Shown: piece after piece, positions 50,736 to 58,230 of the stretch
How the letters are laid out: every line of letters begins with the position of its first letter
Position numbering within the stretch: position 1 is the stretch's first letter
Assembly (NCBI RefSeq): GCF_011759585.1
Contig: NZ_JAAOYV010000002.1
Span: forward strand, 369,510-433,509
Source of the DNA: Frigoribacterium endophyticum
GTDB lineage: Bacteria; Actinomycetota; Actinomycetes; Actinomycetales; Microbacteriaceae
Reading direction: 5' to 3'
DNA length: 64,000 bases
Notes under the pieces: model-generated
Database searches by the model: none
Told to the model about the DNA's origin: nothing
Seen by the model: only the letters and a program-made list of their open reading frames with translations
Translations under genes and position numbers: made by a program

Positions 50736-51532
50736 GCGGCGGCGCTCCCTTCTCGCGTGATCATGCCGACCAGCGACTCGATGGTGAGGTCGTCGATGCG
50801 GGCGTCGTCGACGCTGCGGCCCTCGTACATGACGGTGATGCGGTCGCAGACGCGGAAGAGGTCCTGCAGGCGGTGGGTGATGAGGATCACGCCGACGCCG
50901 CGGGCGGCGACCTCCTTCACGAGCCGGAGCACCGACTCCACCTCGGTCACCGCGAGGGCGGCGGTGGGCTCGTCGAGGATGAGGATGTCGGGGTCGACCG
51001 AGGCCGCCCGCGCGATGGCGACCGACTGGCGCTGGCCGCCGGAGAGCTGCGAGATCAGCTGGTGGGTCGAGGTGACCCGCACGCCGAACTCCTTCAGCAC
51101 GCCGGCTGCCTCGTCGTGCATGCGCCCCGTGCGGAGGAAGGGCCCGACCCGCGGCTCGCGGCCGAGGAAGAGGTTGGCGGCCACGTTGAGGCTGTCGCAG
51201 AGCGCGAGGTCCTGGTAGACGATGCCGATGTCGCGGGCCTGGGCGTCCGAGGGCGACTGGAACCGCGCCTCCTCGCCCTTGATGCGGATCGTGCCGCCGT
51301 CGTGCTGCACCGAGCCGGCCAGCACCTTCATCAGGGTCGACTTGCCCGCGCCGTTGTCGCCGACGAGGCCGAGCACCTCGCCGCGCGCGAGCGTCAGGTC
51401 GACGCCGCGCAGCACGTCGACGGCGCCGTACGACTTGCGGATGCCGCTCAGCTCGACGAGCGGAGCCGAGGAGTCGGGGGCCGGGTGCGCCGACGCCTCA
51501 CGGGTCGCGCCGGGTCGGGTGGTGTCGCTCAT
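50732..51532 (-). CDS. Ribose-class ABC transporter ATPase, single domain
   Basis: The protein has 266 residues. Walker A GDNGAGKST and MKVLAG are typical of the RbsA/FrcA class; signature LSGGQRQSVAIARA, Walker B LILDEPTAALAVTE and H-loop ILITHRL. Unlike RbsA (about 500 residues, two domains), only one domain is present, as in the fructose FrcA-type systems. The ATG shares one base with the binding-protein stop (TGATG). It energises the permease at 49701. Confidence 0.94.
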   Translation of the reverse strand: MSDTTRPGATREASAHPAPDSSAPLVELSGIRKSYGAVDVLRGVDLTLARGEVLGLVGDNGAGKSTLMKVLAGSVQHDGGTIRIKGEEARFQSPSDAQARDIGIVYQDLALCDSLNVAANLFLGREPRVGPFLRTGRMHDEAAGVLKEFGVRVTSTHQLISQLSGGQRQSVAIARAASVDPDILILDEPTAALAVTEVESVLRLVKEVAARGVGVILITHRLQDLFRVCDRITVMYEGRSVDDARIDDLTIESLVGMITREGSAAA

Positions 51533-52575
51533 CAGCCCTCCAGGTAGTACGAGAAGTCGGCCAGGTTGTCGGGCGTGACGATCGTGATCGGCACGTCGAT
51601 CGTGCTCGGCACGTCGGCGGTGCCGCAGGCGAGGTTCAGGGCCGCCTTCGCCGCCTCCTGGCCGAAGCCGAAGGTGTCCTGCTGGATGACGTCGGTCACG
51701 TAGCCGGCGTTGAGGCCCTCGACGGCGCTGGCCGAGAGGTCCCAGCCGACGATGGTCACGCGGTCCTGCGCGCCCTGGCTCTTGACGGCCGCGACGGCGC
51801 CGTTCAGCGCGGGCTCCCCGGTCGCGTAGATGTACTCCAGGTCGGGGCTGCCGGTGAGCAGGTTCTCGGCCGCGGTCTGGGCGTCCTCGTTGACGTTGTG
51901 GCCGTCGACGACGGTGCCGATCGTCATGCCGCCGGCCTCGACCGCGTCGGTGAAGCCGTCCTGGCGCTGGATCTGGATGGCGCTGTTCAGCGCCCCGACA
52001 ACCCCGATCTCGCCCTCGCCGCCGGTGCGCTCGAGGAAGGCCTCGCCGAGCTGGGCGCCGCCCTCGACGTTGGCGGTGCCGACGTAGGCGTCGATCGCGG
52101 TCGTGTCGTCGACCGAGCCGTCGGCCGCGACGACCGGGATGCCCGCGGCCTTCGCGGCCTTGAGCGCCGGCACGAGGGCCGTGGCGTCGACCGGGTCGAC
52201 GATGATCGCGTCGACGCCCGAGGCGACGAGGTTCTCGACCGCGGTGACCTGCGTGGCGCTGTCGTTGTCGCCGCTGACGATCTGCAGGTCGGCGCCCGCG
52301 GCGTCGGCGACGTCCTGCACGCCCTGGTTCATCTGCGTGAAGAAGGCGGTCTGCTCGTTGATGTCGACCATGCCGAGCTGGAAGGCGCCGCCGTCGTCGG
52401 GCGTGCACGCCGTCGGCACGTCGGTGGGCGTGGGGCGCGCGGCCGAGGCGCCGGAGCCGGAGCTGGAGCCGCCGGACGCGGAGCCGGTGGAGGCGGCGGA
52501 GTCGCAGCCGGCGAGGGCGCCGACGACGAGGACGCCGAGCGCGAGGGCGGCGACGGAGGAGCGGGTCGAGACCAT
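51532..52575 (-). CDS. Ribose-class ABC transporter substrate-binding lipoprotein
   Basis: The protein has 347 residues: signal peptide, lipobox LAGC (Cys about 23), then a Ser/Gly/Ala/Pro linker and a periplasmic-binding type 1 fold (FQLGMVDINEQTAFFTQMNQGVQDVADAAGADLQIVSGDND in parts; LVASGVDAIIVDPVDATALVPALKAAKAAGIPVVAAD). GWDLSASAVEGLNAGYVTDVIQQDTFGFGQEA is the usual third segment. AGGAAGG lies before the ATG at 52575. First gene of the eight-gene cluster. The ligand should be a sugar or sugar-like molecule; nothing in the sequence fixes it. Confidence 0.93.
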   Translation of the reverse strand: MVSTRSSVAALALGVLVVGALAGCDSAASTGSASGGSSSGSGASAARPTPTDVPTACTPDDGGAFQLGMVDINEQTAFFTQMNQGVQDVADAAGADLQIVSGDNDSATQVTAVENLVASGVDAIIVDPVDATALVPALKAAKAAGIPVVAADGSVDDTTAIDAYVGTANVEGGAQLGEAFLERTGGEGEIGVVGALNSAIQIQRQDGFTDAVEAGGMTIGTVVDGHNVNEDAQTAAENLLTGSPDLEYIYATGEPALNGAVAAVKSQGAQDRVTIVGWDLSASAVEGLNAGYVTDVIQQDTFGFGQEAAKAALNLACGTADVPSTIDVPITIVTPDNLADFSYYLEG

Positions 52576-52665
52576 GGGAGAGCCTTCCTGGGGTGGATGC
52601 AGGTGACGTGCGGGAGCGGTGCGGGCGGGGTGCCCGAGGGGCGGGTCCGGCGGGCCGGTCGTGTC

Positions 52666-52679
52666 GGCAATCGATTTCC
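52666..52679. promoter_or_regulatory. LacI-type operator upstream of the ribose-class operon
   Basis: GGCAATCGATTTCC is a 14-bp imperfect palindrome (6 of 7 pairs) with a central CG, 91 bp upstream of the binding-protein start. It matches the site at 52765 (shared pattern GGCAANCGNTTNCC). A TTGACA (52725-52720, minus strand) lies about 40 bp upstream; the -10 is unclear. Confidence 0.7.
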
Positions 52680-52764
52680 CTGGTGGGGTGCACCTAGAGT
52701 GCCGCTCTCGTGTTACGGCTGTCAACGCCCCCGTGTTTCCGATGTGTAAATCCCCACACCGGGG

Positions 52765-52798
52765 GGCAAACGGTTGCCGACCGTGGCCGGGCTACGAT
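52765..52798 (+). promoter_or_regulatory. LacI-type operator and -10 box of the lacI-type gene
   Basis: GGCAAACGGTTGCC (52765-52778), 6 of 7 pairs with a central CG, lies just upstream of a good -10 hexamer TACGAT (52793-52798), so a bound repressor would cover the -35 region. It implies autoregulation by the LacI protein at 52847. Confidence 0.7.
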
Positions 52799-52846
52799 GA
52801 TCGGACCGCCCACGGCGCACCGCGCCGGGCCCGGTCAGAGGAGTCC

Positions 52847-53878
52847 ATGAACGCCGTCACCCTCTCCGACGTCGCCGCGCACGCCGGCGTCTCGCCCGCG
52901 ACCGTCTCGCGGGTGCTCTCGGCGTCCCGGCCCGTCGGCCGCGAGGTCGAGGCCCGGGTGCGGCGGGCCGCGGAGGAGCTCGGCTACGCCGGCAACGGCA
53001 TCGCCCGCGCGCTCCGCACCCGGCGCACCGACACCGTCGGCATGGTCGTGCCGAGCATCCTCAACCCGTTCTTCACGGCGCTCGTCGACAGCATGGAGAA
53101 CGCGCTGCACGCCGAGGGCAAGCACCTCTTCCTCTGCGACTCCCGGCACAGCGCCGCCGTCGAGGCCGAGCACCTGCGGTCGCTCATCGAGCGCCACGTC
53201 GACGGCATCGTGGTCAGCCCCGTGCACGACGCCGACAGCGCCCCGGCGGTCGAGCGGTCGGCCCGCTCGGTGCCGCTCGTCCAGCTCGACCGCCGGGTCG
53301 ACGTGCCGGGCACCGACTGGATCGGCCTCGACGACATCGAGGCCATGAAGCTCGTGCTGACCCACCTGGCGGCCACCGGCGTGCGGAGCGCCGCGTTCGT
53401 GACGTCCGAGCTGACCAACTCGTCGACCTCGCTGCGCCTCGAGGGGTTCCGTCGCTGGACGGCGGCCCTCGGCATCCGCGTCGTCGCCGACGGCGTCGTG
53501 CTCGGCGACTTCGCCGTCGACAGCGGAGACGCGGCCGGCCGTCGGCTGCTCGACTCCGACGACCGGCCCGACGCGGTCGTCTGCGCCGACGACCTCATCG
53601 CGATCGGCGTGCTGCGGGCCGCGAGGGACCGCGGCGTGGCGGTGCCGGGCGAACTGCAGGTGACGGGCATCGACGACATCGTCTTCGCGTCGTACGTCAC
53701 GCCGGCCCTCACCACCCTGGCCCAGCCCACCGACCGGATGGCGGCGGAGGCCCTCCGCCTCCTCTCGCGGCGCGCCGACGCGCCCCGCGGCGAGGGCGGC
53801 GGCGCGCGCGTGTCGTTCGCGCCGCGGCTCGTGGTGCGGCAGAGCACCGCCGAGGTGCCGGGGGCGGGGCCGGCCTAG
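52847..53878 (+). CDS. LacI-family regulator of the ribose-class operon
   Basis: The protein has 343 residues. The helix-turn-helix VTLSDVAAHAGVSPATVSRVLSASRPVGREVEARV leads into a hinge and a sugar-binding core: VGMVVPSILNPFFTALVDSMENAL, HVDGIVVSPV, DAVVCADDLIAIGVLRAARDRG and TGIDDIVFASYVTPALTTLAQP. AGAGGAG precedes the ATG. It is divergent from the eight-gene cluster with two matching operators in between, so it very likely controls the cluster and itself. The end of the gene runs into the triplicated repeat at 53869. Confidence 0.94.
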   Translation: MNAVTLSDVAAHAGVSPATVSRVLSASRPVGREVEARVRRAAEELGYAGNGIARALRTRRTDTVGMVVPSILNPFFTALVDSMENALHAEGKHLFLCDSRHSAAVEAEHLRSLIERHVDGIVVSPVHDADSAPAVERSARSVPLVQLDRRVDVPGTDWIGLDDIEAMKLVLTHLAATGVRSAAFVTSELTNSSTSLRLEGFRRWTAALGIRVVADGVVLGDFAVDSGDAAGRRLLDSDDRPDAVVCADDLIAIGVLRAARDRGVAVPGELQVTGIDDIVFASYVTPALTTLAQPTDRMAAEALRLLSRRADAPRGEGGGARVSFAPRLVVRQSTAEVPGAGPA

Positions 53879-53946
53879 GGGGTCGGGGCCGGGGCCGGGG
53901 CCGGGGCCGGCCTAGCGGGTCGGGGTCGGGGCCGGGGCCGGCCTAG
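53869..53946. repeat. Triplicated junction between convergent genes (GCCGGCCTAG unit)
   Basis: GCCGGCCTAG occurs at 53869, 53906 and 53937, each followed by GGGTCGGGG-type sequence. The first copy supplies the TAG of the LacI gene and the third the stop of the convergent M20 gene. The middle copy would end both reading directions as well. This looks like a recent slippage or tandem duplication of the gene-end region. Confidence 0.8.
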
Positions 53947-55145
53947 CGGGTCGGGGTCGGGTCGAGGTCGGCCTGGTGGCTCGGCTCCCCGGGCGCCGCG
54001 TCGCCGCGGGCCCAGGCCGTGCCCGCCGCGACGAAGCTCGCCACGCTCTCGTGCACGGCCGCCGTCGGCACCGACTCGTCGACGGAGTGCACGGCCGTCG
54101 GGTCGCCCGGGCCCCAGACCACCACGGGCACGTCGCTCGGCAGGGCGCGCACGAGCACGCTGGCGTCAGTGAAGTACGCGGCCGGCCGCTCGGCGACGGG
54201 GGCCCCGAGGCCGGCGAGCCAGGGGTGGTCGCGACGCGTCCAGACCGCGCCGAGGTCGAGGTCGACCGTGACGTCGGTCACCTCGGGCTGCGACCGCCAC
54301 CACGCGACGATCGCGGAGACGTCGGTCGATACGACGCGGTGGTCGACGCGGACGGAGCACTGGTCGGGCACGATGTTCGGCACCGAGCCGCCCGAGACGA
54401 CGCCGACGTTGACGCTCTCGCGGCCGAGCTCGGCGTGGTCGCGGAGCGGCAGCCCGTCGAGCCGGCCGAGCACGGCGACCATGTCGAGGACGGCGTTGTG
54501 GCCGCGCTCGGGGGTGCTGCCGTGCGCCGCGACGCCCGCCGTCGACACGGTCAGCCAGAGCGCGCCGCGGTGGCCGAGCACGACCTCGCCGGCGGTCGAC
54601 TCCGGCACGACGACGGCCCCGACGGCCCGCCCCTCGAGCAGGGCCACGAGGGCGGGCGCCCCGAGGCAGCCGACCTCCTCGCCGGTGGTCACGGCCAGCG
54701 CCACGGCGGCCCCGTCACGGAGCAGCCGCCGCACGGCGACGACGGCCGCCGCGAGCCCCGACTTCATGTCGGAGCTGCCGCGGCCCACGAGCCGATCGCC
54801 GACCTCGGTCAGCGTGAAGGGCGGCGAGGACCACGCGGAGGCGCGGGTCGCCGGCACGACGTCGGCGTGCGCCGCGAAGACGAGCAGCGGGGCCCCGGGC
54901 GGGAGCGCGGCGGGGGCGACGAGGAGCGCCGTCGCGCGACCGTCGGGGTCGTGGGCCCACTCGACCCGCGCCTCCGGCACGACCTCGGGCCCCGCCCCGC
55001 CGGGGCCTGCCGCGTGGGCCCGCGTGCCGTCGAACTCGGCGGCCACGCGCCGGAGCACCTCGGCCTCGCCCGGCGAACCGGTGGTCGAGTCGATCGCGAC
55101 GAGGTCACGGAGCAGGGCCAGGACGTCGGGGGCGGGCTGCGTCAT
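53943..55145 (-). CDS. M20-family metallopeptidase/deacylase (ArgE/DapE-like)
   Basis: The protein has 400 residues from ATG 55145. Di-zinc motifs: LLVFAAHADVVP (His-x-Asp), [22 protein letters not shown] (bridging Asp), AVTTGEEVGCLGA (Glu-Glu) and VVPESTAGEV. The dimerisation insert is at AAHGSTPERGHNAV, and VPNIVPDQCSVRVDHRV is typical of ArgE/DapE. HSVDESVP near the end carries the last ligand. It is cytoplasmic and hydrolyses an N-acyl amino acid or dipeptide. It is not co-directional with a pathway that would fix the substrate. Confidence 0.92.
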   Translation of the reverse strand: MTQPAPDVLALLRDLVAIDSTTGSPGEAEVLRRVAAEFDGTRAHAAGPGGAGPEVVPEARVEWAHDPDGRATALLVAPAALPPGAPLLVFAAHADVVPATRASAWSSPPFTLTEVGDRLVGRGSSDMKSGLAAAVVAVRRLLRDGAAVALAVTTGEEVGCLGAPALVALLEGRAVGAVVVPESTAGEVVLGHRGALWLTVSTAGVAAHGSTPERGHNAVLDMVAVLGRLDGLPLRDHAELGRESVNVGVVSGGSVPNIVPDQCSVRVDHRVVSTDVSAIVAWWRSQPEVTDVTVDLDLGAVWTRRDHPWLAGLGAPVAERPAAYFTDASVLVRALPSDVPVVVWGPGDPTAVHSVDESVPTAAVHESVASFVAAGTAWARGDAAPGEPSHQADLDPTPTR

Positions 55146-55168
55146 CGGGTCAGCGTAGCGAGCACCGT

Positions 55169-55226
55169 CGAGGCGACCCGTCCCGGGCCCCCGCCGGCGG
55201 CCGGGAGCCCAGGACGGGGCACCTCG
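55169..55226. repeat. 58-bp palindromic element (copy 2)
   Basis: The arms 55169-55193 and 55202-55226 match at 21 of 25 positions. The arm sequence (CGAGGCGACCCGTCCCGGG at the left) is the same as in the element at 41561-41617, apart from a few changes, many of them compensated in the opposite arm. Here it lies between divergent genes, so it is not only a gene-end terminator. Confidence 0.78.
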
Positions 55227-55276
55227 TCGAGCGCGGCCGCGCAGCGACCGCCGCCGCACCTGGTAAGCAGGGGGGC

Positions 55277-56485
55277 ATGCCCCTCGACGTCGCCGCCCTC
55301 CGCTCCGCCTTCCCCTCGCTCCGCTCGGGCATCGCCCACTTCGACGGCCCGGGGGGCACCCAGACCCCGCTCGTCGTCGGCGAGGCCATCGCCCGCGCCA
55401 TGACCGGTCCCACGTCGATCCGCGGCACGAGCACCCTCGGCGAGCGCAACAGCGAGGCCACGGTCCAGGCGTTCCGTGCCGCCTACGGCGACCTGCTCGG
55501 CGTGCCGGCCCGCGGCGTCGTCCACGGCCGGAGCGCGACGCAGCTCACCTACGACTTCTCGCGCCACCTGTCGGCCGGCTGGGGCCCGGGCGACGAGGTC
55601 GTCGTCTGCCGGCTCGACCACGACTCGAACGTCCGGCCCTGGGTGCAGGCCGCCGAGGCCGTCGGCGCGACGGTCCGCTGGATCGAGTTCGACCCCGCCA
55701 CCGGCGAGCTCGACCACGCCTCGGCCGCCGTCGCGATCACCGACCGCACCCGCGTCGTGGCCCTGACCGCCGCCTCCAACCTGCTCGGCACGCAGCCCGC
55801 CGTCCGGGCGATCGCCGACCGCGCGCACGCCGCGGGCGCGCTCGTCTGGGTCGACGCCGTGCACTTCGCGGCGCACGAGGTCGTCGACCGCGAGGCCCTC
55901 GGCGCGGACTTCGTCGTCTGCTCGCCCTACAAGTTCTACGGGCCGCACTGCGGCGTGCTCGGTGCCGACCCCGAGCTGCTGGAGGGCCTCAGGCCCGCGA
56001 AGCTCCTGGCGTCGACCGACGTGGTGCCCGAGCGGTACGAGTTCGGCACCCTGCCCTACGAGCAGCTCGCCGGGGCCACGGCCGCCGTCGACTTCCTCGC
56101 CGCGATCGCCCCGGGCGACGCCACGACCCGCCGCGAGGCGATCGTGGCGTCGATGCGGGCCTGCCACGAGCACGAGGGCGAGCTGCGCGCCCGGCTGGAG
56201 GCGCGCCTCCTCGCCGTCCCCGGCCTGACGCTGCACTCGCGGGCGGCGCGGCGCACGCCGACCCTCTACGTCACGATCGCCGGGCGCCGCATGCGCGAGC
56301 TGTCGGCGCACCTCGCGACGCGCGACGTGCTGGCGCCGTCGGGGCACTTCTACGCGATCGAGGCCTGGCGCGCGATGGGCCTCGACGACGAGACCACCGG
56401 GCTGCGGATCGGGCTCGCGGCCTACACGGACGACACCGACGTCGACCGGCTGCTCGCCGGCATCGAGGAGTTCGTCGCGGCCTGA
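55277..56485 (+). CDS. Cysteine desulfurase-like class V aminotransferase family protein
   Basis: The 402-residue PLP enzyme opens FPSLRSGIAHFDGPGGTQTP; the PLP-binding Asp193 is in VWVDAVHFAAH and the Schiff-base Lys219 in CSPYKFYGPHCG. RLDHDSNVRPW and LTAASNLLGTQPAV are family marks. True IscS/SufS have an active-site Cys loop that is not evident here, and no iron-sulfur genes are adjacent, so the substrate may not be cysteine. It is divergent from the M20 gene and followed by a large inverted repeat. Confidence 0.88.
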   Translation: MPLDVAALRSAFPSLRSGIAHFDGPGGTQTPLVVGEAIARAMTGPTSIRGTSTLGERNSEATVQAFRAAYGDLLGVPARGVVHGRSATQLTYDFSRHLSAGWGPGDEVVVCRLDHDSNVRPWVQAAEAVGATVRWIEFDPATGELDHASAAVAITDRTRVVALTAASNLLGTQPAVRAIADRAHAAGALVWVDAVHFAAHEVVDREALGADFVVCSPYKFYGPHCGVLGADPELLEGLRPAKLLASTDVVPERYEFGTLPYEQLAGATAAVDFLAAIAPGDATTRREAIVASMRACHEHEGELRARLEARLLAVPGLTLHSRAARRTPTLYVTIAGRRMRELSAHLATRDVLAPSGHFYAIEAWRAMGLDDETTGLRIGLAAYTDDTDVDRLLAGIEEFVAA

Positions 56486-56609
56486 CGCTACTCACGCCCG
56501 CCGCGCCTGTCCAGGCCGGTGGGCGGGCGTGTTCGACACCGACGGGCCGTCGTGCACGCCCGGCCGTGTCGGACTCGCCCGCCCGACGAAGAGCGGGAGG
56601 CGAGTAGCG
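56486..56609. repeat. Nested imperfect inverted repeat after the aminotransferase gene
   Basis: Outer arms CGCTACTC (56486-56493) and GAGTAGCG (56602-56609) are exact complements. Inside, GGGCGGGCGTGTTCGACAC (about 56521-56539) is 17/19 complementary to the segment at about 56566-56584. The element starts one base after the stop codon. It could be a terminator or a mobile-type extragenic palindrome. Confidence 0.55.
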
Positions 56610-56618
56610 CGACGGCCG

Positions 56619-56780
56619 TCAGCGCGAGGCGACTCCCCCGGGCGGGCGACGGGTCGGGGCCGCGGCGGCGCGGCGCTTGTCGACGACGGCGGTCACGGCC
56701 GAGCCGAGCAGCAGGACGAGGATGCCCAGGGTGACGACGGCGGCCCCCAGGACGATGAGCGCGATGATGAACGTTTCCAC
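56619..56780 (-). CDS. Small single-span membrane protein
   Basis: The protein has 53 residues from a GTG at 56780. A hydrophobic segment of about 25 residues (FIIALIVLGAAVVTLGILVLLLG) is followed by VVDKRR and a Pro/Arg-rich cytoplasmic tail. The G-rich ribosome site overlaps GGGGGG. Such tiny proteins are common in actinobacteria, and the reading frame has clear coding bias. Function unknown; a longer start at 56816 is possible but adds only a charged leader. Confidence 0.5.
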   Translation of the reverse strand: METFIIALIVLGAAVVTLGILVLLLGSAVTAVVDKRRAAAAPTRRPPGGVASR

Positions 56781-56850
56781 CCCCCGATCCTGACGGAGTC
56801 GCGGGCGCCGCGGCAAGGACCCGCGGCGGATGCCCAGGCCGACCGGCCCC

Positions 56851-58149
56851 TCAGGGCCCGCAGGCCGAGGTGGCCGACAGGCTGAGCCCCTCCGCCGTCC
56901 CGCGGATGGTCGCGCCGGCGACGCCCGACGCCCCGCTCCCCTGCGTCGCCCAGATGTCGAGGCCGAGCGCCCGGTCGACCGGGCGCAGGCCCTGGTCGGT
57001 CCAGCTCGCCGTGACGGCGTCGAAGGGAACCTGGGCGTCGTCGACGTGGAGGAACACCGGCGCGACGACCCAGCCCCGCACGCGGACCCGCAGCGAGCCC
57101 TCGCACTGCTCGCGGCCGTCGACGGCGACGACCGCCTCGACGCCGGTGAGCGCGACCGAGGCGTCCAGGAACGCCCGCACCGCCGCCTCCTCCTCCGTCA
57201 GGTCGACGGCCTGCAGCTCGGCCTCGGTCAGCGGCGCGGGAGGGGCGTCGGGCGTGATCCGCGGGACGGTGGGCGGCGGAGGCGACCCGAGCGGGAGGCC
57301 CAGCCAGCCGTCCACGTCGCGGTCGACGCCGGCCACGCCCGGCGGGGAGACGGTGAAGCCGGTGCGGTCGCGGGTGCCGGCGTCGGCCTCCTCGTCGGTG
57401 GTCGCGGCGAGCTCGTCGGCGACCGACACGACCTCACGGGTCTCGACCCAGAGCGTCGGGCCGACGGGCCCGGCCACGGGGTCGGCGACGGAGAGGCTCA
57501 GCGACGTGAGACGACCCGCCGCCAGCTGGGCGTCGAGACGGTCGAGCAGAGCCGGCCCGGGGCTCGTCCGCCCCACCCCCAGGTACGCGGAACCGCGGGT
57601 CAGGCTGGTGCGCAGCCCGTCCACCAGCGGCCGTACCGCGTCGACCGAGGCGCGGAGGCTCGCGGAGGCGGCGACCGTGACCTGGGCGGAGGACCGGTCG
57701 ACGACGACCGACTCGACCTCCGGCACGCGTCGGAGCTCGTCGGCGAGGGTGACGGAGGCGGCGTCCAGGACGTCGAGGGTGGCGGCCGAGGTGCCCTCGC
57801 CCGCGGGCAGGTGCAGGTCGAGCACGAGCGCCGCCCGCGTCACGCCCCCGAACGCGGCGCCGTCGAGGTCGTCGGCGAGGTCGATGTCCGGCCCGTCGGC
57901 CGTCACGGCGACCCTGGCGATCCAGTGGTGGGGGTCGTCCTTGGCGTCGACCTGCGAGAGGTCGGTCTCGACGCCGGCGACGCCGTCCACCGCGCGGAGA
58001 CGGTCGGCGAGGGCGGCGAGCGACTCCTCCGAGCCCTCCGGCGGCGGCACGAGCAGCAGCGAGCAGGCGCTCAGCGAGGCTGCGACGAGGGCCACGCCGA
58101 CGGCCCCGGCGAGGGCGCGGCGAGCACGACGGAGGCGGGGCAGCGGCAT
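56851..58149 (-). CDS. Putative lipoprotein of unknown function
   Basis: The protein has 432 residues. RRARRALAGAVGVALVAASLSACSLLL gives an Arg-rich signal peptide and lipobox LSAC (Cys about 29). The mature protein shows two alpha/beta units of similar spacing (ALADRLRAVDGVAGVETDLSQV and LADELRRVPEVESVVVDRSSAQVTV), like repeated ferredoxin-like or BON-like domains, then a Pro-rich stretch (about 300-320) and a C-terminal domain with one Cys pair (Cys about 355 and 430). I do not recognise a family. Surface-exposed by inference. Confidence 0.75.
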   Translation of the reverse strand: MPLPRLRRARRALAGAVGVALVAASLSACSLLLVPPPEGSEESLAALADRLRAVDGVAGVETDLSQVDAKDDPHHWIARVAVTADGPDIDLADDLDGAAFGGVTRAALVLDLHLPAGEGTSAATLDVLDAASVTLADELRRVPEVESVVVDRSSAQVTVAASASLRASVDAVRPLVDGLRTSLTRGSAYLGVGRTSPGPALLDRLDAQLAAGRLTSLSLSVADPVAGPVGPTLWVETREVVSVADELAATTDEEADAGTRDRTGFTVSPPGVAGVDRDVDGWLGLPLGSPPPPTVPRITPDAPPAPLTEAELQAVDLTEEEAAVRAFLDASVALTGVEAVVAVDGREQCEGSLRVRVRGWVVAPVFLHVDDAQVPFDAVTASWTDQGLRPVDRALGLDIWATQGSGASGVAGATIRGTAEGLSLSATSACGP

Positions 58150-58187
58150 CGCCTCAGCCTAGGAAGACGCGGGCCGCCCCTCGTCGC

Positions 58188-58217
58188 CCGGGAGGAGGAC
58201 GGGCGTCCCCCTCCCGG
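58188..58217 (-). terminator. Hairpin after the patatin gene
   Basis: CCGGGAGGAGGAC (58188-58200) pairs with GTCCCCCTCCCGG (58205-58217) with one mismatch and a 4-nt loop, 13 bp past the patatin stop and 38 bp before the lipoprotein start. It is a probable terminator, making the two genes separate units. Confidence 0.7.
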
Positions 58218-58230
58218 TGGAGCGTCGGGC

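Noticed and set aside
55277-56485. Housekeeping IscS/SufS cysteine desulfurase
   Set aside because: No iron-sulfur assembly genes are adjacent and the active-site Cys loop is not evident, so only the family-level call is kept.
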